Source: Methanosarcinales archaeon
Lineage (GTDB): Archaea > Halobacteriota > Methanosarcinia > Methanosarcinales > Methanogasteraceae
Reading direction: 5' to 3'
NCBI GenBank assembly: GCA_003661105.1
Contig: QMVM01000068.1
Location: 1 to 9,183, forward strand
DNA: 9,183 nt
The position numbers and the translations under genes are program-made. Shown piece after piece: positions 6,163 to 9,183 of this stretch; positions within the stretch are counted from its first letter, which is position 1, and every line of letters starts with the position of its first letter. Under the pieces are notes generated by a model that was given only the letters and a program-made list of their open reading frames with translations, searched no databases and was not told the DNA's origin.

Positions 6163-6189
6163 TTACTGTAATAGTCTTCTAAGAGGACG

Positions 6190-7506
6190 ATAGATAAGGA
6201 CGCGATCATCAAGCAACTTAAAGACGCGATTTACCAGTTCAAGCGTGAGACTGAGTTGCTTAAAGGACGTATAAAGGAACTCGAAGCCAAACTGGCTATG
6301 TATGAGAACGCACACACCCCACCAAGTCTGAAGCGTGGCGGTAAGCGCAAAAAGGATCAGAATAAAGACGGTGGGAAGAAACCGGGGCAGAAGAAGGGAC
6401 ATAAAGGTGTGACGAGACCTCCTGCAAAGCCGGATCGGCACGTGGATGTCACTAAAGATCAATGTCCCGACTGTGGAACTGAGCTTGGTGACCCGTTCAG
6501 CGTGGAAAAGAGAGTTATCGAGGAGATTCCGGAACCACAACCTGTTATCGTCACCGAATATAATATTGCACATTACACCGGCCCACACTGCCAGAAAGAA
6601 GTCGTTGCAACCGATCCGAGTTGTCCAAAAGAAGGCATATTCGGTAACAACACGATTGTCCAGGCGGCACTGCTGAAATATGAGGATAGGCTGCCACACC
6701 GGAAGATCCAGAACGCTCTGATACGTCAGTATGGGTTGAACATCAGTCCTGCTACGATACTGGATCTCACTCGCCGTGCTGCCGATGCGGTTCAATTGGA
6801 ATATGGCATGATTCTAGAACGGGTTCGCAACGCTCTGATTCTACATGTTGATGAAACCTCGATCAAAGTCCAGGGAAAGACGTATTGGATATGGGCATTC
6901 ACCACACCGGCAGAGACTTTTGTCGTGATTCGGAATAGTCGGGGTACGAAAGTTCTGATAGAGGTTCTGACGAGGAGATTCAAGGGAATGATCGTGTGTG
7001 ACGGCTGGAAACCGTATGCCAAATTTACAAACCGTATCCAGCGTTGCTGGGCACATCTACTTCGAGAATTAAAGGAGCTATCCGAGAAGATTGCGGAGGC
7101 GGTTCCTTTACACAGAGCACTCAAGAGACTCCATGATAAACTGATTGACGCGCTGGAGAGTGATCCTCCTCCCGAAACTCGGGAGAAGCTGTTACATAAT
7201 GCGGAAGCAACGCTCAACCGATGGCTCAAGAGGGGATACGGAAGCGAGAAGGTGGAAAAGCTCATAGGCAAGATAGAGAATGGCTTTGATTACTGGTTCA
7301 CGTTTGTAACTCATCCCGGCGTGGAGTCGACCAATAACAGAGCGGAAAGGGCACTTCGCGAGCATGTAGTCCAGCGGAAGATCGTGGGGACACTGCGTAA
7401 TAGAAAAGGGACGTCAATTCACGAGCGGATTATGACAGTGCTGGCAACATGGGCATAGCAGGGACTCAACAGTCTTCAGATGATGAGGGCGAGGCTGAGC
7501 GGCTAA
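6190..7506 (+). mobile_element. IS66-family insertion sequence, single-transposase type; ends not defined
   Basis: The element is represented by one TnpC-like transposase gene with no visible tnpA or tnpB, as in the ISBst12-like subgroup. The limits given are those of the extended transposase frame only. I compared roughly 130 nt on each side and found no convincing terminal inverted repeats or 8-bp target duplication. The true ends should lie outside these limits. Insertion next to broken minus-strand coding sequence (5763-6180) fits an accessory, decaying locus. Confidence 0.7.
6256..7458 (+). CDS. IS66-family transposase (TnpC-like), probably defective at both ends
   Basis: This is a DDE transposase that cuts and joins the element ends. 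Numbering from TTG 6256 (400 residues): a coiled-coil N-terminus (1-18), a Lys/Gly-rich linker (24-52), a zinc-finger region with CPDC (70-73) but only one Cys in the second knuckle (GPHC, Cys112), and the core with Asp199 (HVDETS), Asp249 (CDGW) and Glu364 (TNNRAERALR), plus the IS66-type CWAHLLRE (264-271). The catalytic triad is intact. The protein-like frame continues 22 codons upstream to ATA 6190, where DKDAIIKQLKDAIYQFKRE looks like the natural N-terminus. No ATG or GTG occurs in this stretch. At the C-terminus TAG (7456-7458) is followed in frame by QGLNSLQMMRARLSG and TAA at 7504-7506, the usual family tail. So full length would be about 438 residues. It may be an inactive copy, or the UAG may be read through. 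Confidence 0.85.
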   Translation: MLKGRIKELEAKLAMYENAHTPPSLKRGGKRKKDQNKDGGKKPGQKKGHKGVTRPPAKPDRHVDVTKDQCPDCGTELGDPFSVEKRVIEEIPEPQPVIVTEYNIAHYTGPHCQKEVVATDPSCPKEGIFGNNTIVQAALLKYEDRLPHRKIQNALIRQYGLNISPATILDLTRRAADAVQLEYGMILERVRNALILHVDETSIKVQGKTYWIWAFTTPAETFVVIRNSRGTKVLIEVLTRRFKGMIVCDGWKPYAKFTNRIQRCWAHLLRELKELSEKIAEAVPLHRALKRLHDKLIDALESDPPPETREKLLHNAEATLNRWLKRGYGSEKVEKLIGKIENGFDYWFTFVTHPGVESTNNRAERALREHVVQRKIVGTLRNRKGTSIHERIMTVLATWA

Positions 7507-7524
7507 ACACATACATGAATACTA

Positions 7525-7613
7525 ATGAGTACTAATGAATGTCAAATTAGTAGATAGCTTTATCTATGGGGCAAATGTTAAATGAATACTACTGAATGTT
7601 AAATTAGTAGATA
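7525..7613. repeat. Pair of 32-bp direct repeats with internal dyads upstream of fic
   Basis: Copy 1 (7525-7556) and copy 2 (7582-7613) match at 29 of 32 positions and are 57 bp apart start to start. Each holds TACTAAT (TACTACT in copy 2), a 9-nt spacer, and ATTAGTA, an inverted repeat of 7 bp (6 of 7 in copy 2). A third TACTAATGA half-site lies at 7520-7528. The array ends 16 nt before the Fic start codon and flanks the TATA candidate, as expected for an operator. It could also mark the right side of the IS, but no partner is seen on the left. Confidence 0.7.
7558..7568 (+). promoter_or_regulatory. TATA-box candidate for the fic gene
   Basis: CTTTATCTATG sits in the 25-bp gap between the two 32-bp repeats. 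Initiation about 25 nt further would be near 7590, inside the second repeat, so a protein bound to the repeats would block transcription. Weak to moderate match. Confidence 0.35.
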
Positions 7614-7629
7614 AAAAGCGTGTGTAACT

Positions 7630-8940
7630 ATGAGAATTCCAGAAAACCCTCCCAGTGATGAGGAAATATATAAGTTGTTAGGACAAAGTGATAGTAAGTC
7701 TATCGAAGAGCTTAAACCATATTTAGATATTGTTAATTCAAAATATTTGCATTGGGATGAGCTTCCAATGAGATTTAAGGACGTTAAGTTTAATCTTAAA
7801 TTGTTATGGGGCTATGCCAAGTTAGTTAGAGAATTTAATAATAGAGCAATTAGACTGGATGGCTTAACATTGTATTATGTTCAAACTCCACTGATTGAGA
7901 AGGCGCTCCATGGATTAGATATGCGAGTTGGGGGTAAAATTGACTTTGAATCTCATATGCCATCAGTTGACTTAAAAAGAAAATATTTAGTCAATTCATT
8001 GATGGAAGAAGCAATAGCTTCTAGCCAGTTGGAAGGTGCAGCCACAACAAGGGTAGTCGCGAAACAAATGTTGAGAGAAAATAGGAAACCTAAGACCACT
8101 TCTGAACAAATGATACTGAACAACTACATTACGATGATGTACATTAAAGAAAATACGCAACCAAACCAACCATTGACATTAGAACTTATTCTGGATGTTC
8201 ATAAAAAAATAACTAAAGACACCCTTGAAAAAAAAGAGTATGAAGGCGCTTTTAGAACGGACAATGAGGTTAAAGTATATTCAAGAGACGAAGGTCAGCT
8301 TATTTACGAGCCACCTGACCACAGTAGCATTAATCAACTCCTACAACAATCTTGTGGTTTTGCCAATACTGAGCCCACTGAATTTTATCTTCATCCTATC
8401 GTTAAGGCAATAGTGCTTCATTATATCATAGGATATATACATCCATTCAATGATGGAAACGGAAGAACTGCAAGAGCTTTATTCTATTGGTATTTAATCT
8501 CTCAAAAATATGATTGGTTTGAGTATGTTGCAGTATCCACTGCGATAAAAAATGCGCCAGTAAAATATACGCGGGCATATATTTACTCCGAAACAGACAA
8601 TAATGACATTACTTATTTTGTAAAATTCAACTTGAGACAACTCGATATTGCGTTAAAATCATTCGAAAAGTACATTGAAAAAACAAAGACGGTAAATAAG
8701 AATATTTTTGAAACAATAAAGAATAATCCTAATCTGAACTTCCGCCAAGCAGATGTGATTATCACTCTGACTAAAAATGAGAGACCGACAACTGTGAGAG
8801 AAATGCAAGAACGTTATAATATAAGCTACCAAACAGCAAGAACAGACCTTTTAGGATTAGCTAAATTAGGTTATCTACGCAAGCACACGAGAGGGAAACA
8901 GTTTATCTTTCTTTTAGATAAAAATAAATGTATAGAATAA
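7630..8940 (+). CDS. Fic-domain protein with C-terminal winged helix-turn-helix
   Basis: Fic enzymes usually transfer AMP (or another nucleotide) to hydroxyls of target proteins. The 436-residue protein has the intact core HPFNDGNGRTAR (271-282) with catalytic His271. An inhibitory-helix motif SSQLEG (131-136, Glu135) upstream marks an intramolecular, class II-type regulation. The flap region is around GAFRTDNEVKVYS and YEPPDH (206-231). The N-terminus (1-120) is of the Fic_N type, and residues about 370-430 form a winged helix with TVREMQERYNISYQTARTDL (388-407), suited to DNA binding. No signal peptide or membrane segment is seen. The gene is clearly AT-richer than the left half and follows an IS, so transfer is likely. 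Start: the ATG follows a stop-rich region without a clear Shine-Dalgarno. The repeats directly upstream suggest autoregulation. Its target is unknown. Confidence 0.92.
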   Translation: MRIPENPPSDEEIYKLLGQSDSKSIEELKPYLDIVNSKYLHWDELPMRFKDVKFNLKLLWGYAKLVREFNNRAIRLDGLTLYYVQTPLIEKALHGLDMRVGGKIDFESHMPSVDLKRKYLVNSLMEEAIASSQLEGAATTRVVAKQMLRENRKPKTTSEQMILNNYITMMYIKENTQPNQPLTLELILDVHKKITKDTLEKKEYEGAFRTDNEVKVYSRDEGQLIYEPPDHSSINQLLQQSCGFANTEPTEFYLHPIVKAIVLHYIIGYIHPFNDGNGRTARALFYWYLISQKYDWFEYVAVSTAIKNAPVKYTRAYIYSETDNNDITYFVKFNLRQLDIALKSFEKYIEKTKTVNKNIFETIKNNPNLNFRQADVIITLTKNERPTTVREMQERYNISYQTARTDLLGLAKLGYLRKHTRGKQFIFLLDKNKCIE

Positions 8941-9019
8941 TTGGGATTTTAGAAGCAAAGTTCCCAAAAGCCAAAACTACTTAACAACTCCTCAGTTACT
9001 TGTCTAACTACTATTTTTT
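8941..9019 (+). terminator. Terminator-like sequence after fic
   Basis: TTGGGA (8941-8946) and TCCCAA (8962-8967) can form a 6-bp stem starting right after the fic stop codon. A run of six T follows at 9014-9019. The T-tract is 46 nt from the hairpin, so it is more likely an archaeal T-tract stop than a classical hairpin-T terminator. Confidence 0.4.
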
Positions 9020-9119
9020 CCATGCCCGTTTTCACCATAAGTCACTAAACCTTGGACTTAAGTCGTTACCGAAAAATAAAGTAGTAAAGTTTATTAGGCA
9101 AACCCCCATATATACAAGC

Positions 9120-9183
9120 ATGGATGATCACACACAATACGCATCATGGTTAAAAGCCTTGTCTGGAGCGGATGAAGTTCAAG
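9120..9183 (+). CDS. 5' end of an unidentified gene, cut by window edge
   Basis: ATG at 9120 opens a frame of 21 codons that runs off the window, beginning MDDHTQYASWLKALSG. TTTATTAG at 9089-9096 lies 24-31 nt upstream, ideal for a leaderless archaeal transcript, and there is no Shine-Dalgarno. A second TATA-like CATATATAC at 9107-9115 is too close to the ATG to drive it. The fragment is too short for a family call. Confidence 0.4.
   Translation, partial: MDDHTQYASWLKALSGADEVQ

Noticed and set aside
6163..6795. Minus-strand 210-residue ORF opposite the transposase gene
   Set aside because: It is antisense to clear IS66 motifs, lacks any recognisable domain and has no ribosome site.
7525..7613. 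CRISPR-like array
   Set aside because: There are only two imperfect 32-bp copies with a 25-bp gap, placed at a promoter with internal half-site symmetry. Operator repeats explain this better.
6155..7625. Terminal inverted repeats and target duplication of the IS66 element
   Set aside because: I compared both flanks by eye and found only chance similarity, such as AGTCTTC in direct orientation at both ends. No pair is good enough to set the ends.
9055..9064. 10-bp palindrome GACTTAAGTC before the last partial gene
   Set aside because: It is short, single and about 25 nt upstream of the nearest TATA candidate. I could not separate it from chance, though an operator is possible.

Overview
The window looks like a piece of a euryarchaeal chromosome, probably from a methanogen or a close relative. 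Three things point to an archaeon: a typical archaeal SUI1 (aIF1) protein with its N-terminal Cys motif, TATA-type promoter candidates, and short T-tract terminators in place of bacterial -35/-10 boxes. I cannot name the genus. The left 5.7 kb is GC-moderate and tightly coding. From about 5.72 kb rightward it becomes accessory: gene debris, an IS66-type transposase, and an AT-rich Fic gene that looks imported.

Layout. (1) 91-663 (+): a DUF3793 protein with its own promoter. (2) 3569-700 (-): a biotin-type ECF importer operon, bioY, then one gene carrying two fused ABC ATPases, then ecfT (bioN-like). The genes overlap or nearly touch (4-nt overlap bioY/ATPase, 6-nt gap ATPase/ecfT). Fourteen nt before the bioY start lies a sequence closely resembling a BirA operator (3583-3614), suggesting biotin repression. 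(3) 3570-3877: a divergent intergenic region with two hairpins and promoter candidates. (4) 3878-5720 (+): aIF1 (SUI1), a NifS/IscS cysteine desulfurase and an IscU scaffold. The last two form the minimal Fe-S cluster assembly pair. (5) 5720-6190: a T-tract terminator, then minus-strand debris that includes a frameshifted tail resembling DUF3368/PIN toxins. (6) 6190-7506: an IS66-family (TnpC-like) transposase with an intact DDE triad. It has no standard start at the expected N-terminus (ATA there) and an in-frame UAG just before a recognisable 15-codon C-terminal tail. (7) 7507-7629: two 32-bp near-identical direct repeats with TACTAAT/ATTAGTA dyads. (8) 7630-8940 (+): a class II-like Fic protein (AMPylase/NMPylase type) with a C-terminal winged helix. 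(9) 8941-9183: terminator-like sequence and the first 21 codons of another gene.

How the genes work together. BioY with the double ATPase and EcfT should make a complete group I ECF vitamin importer, most likely for biotin. NifS supplies persulfide sulfur to IscU for Fe-S clusters. The Fic gene with its repeats looks like an autoregulated accessory module. I see no CRISPR array, rRNA or tRNA. No clearly new multi-gene system is proven here. The points most worth following are the BirA-like operator in an archaeon, the UAG in the transposase (pyrrolysine versus decay) and the repeat operator in front of the Fic/wHTH gene.
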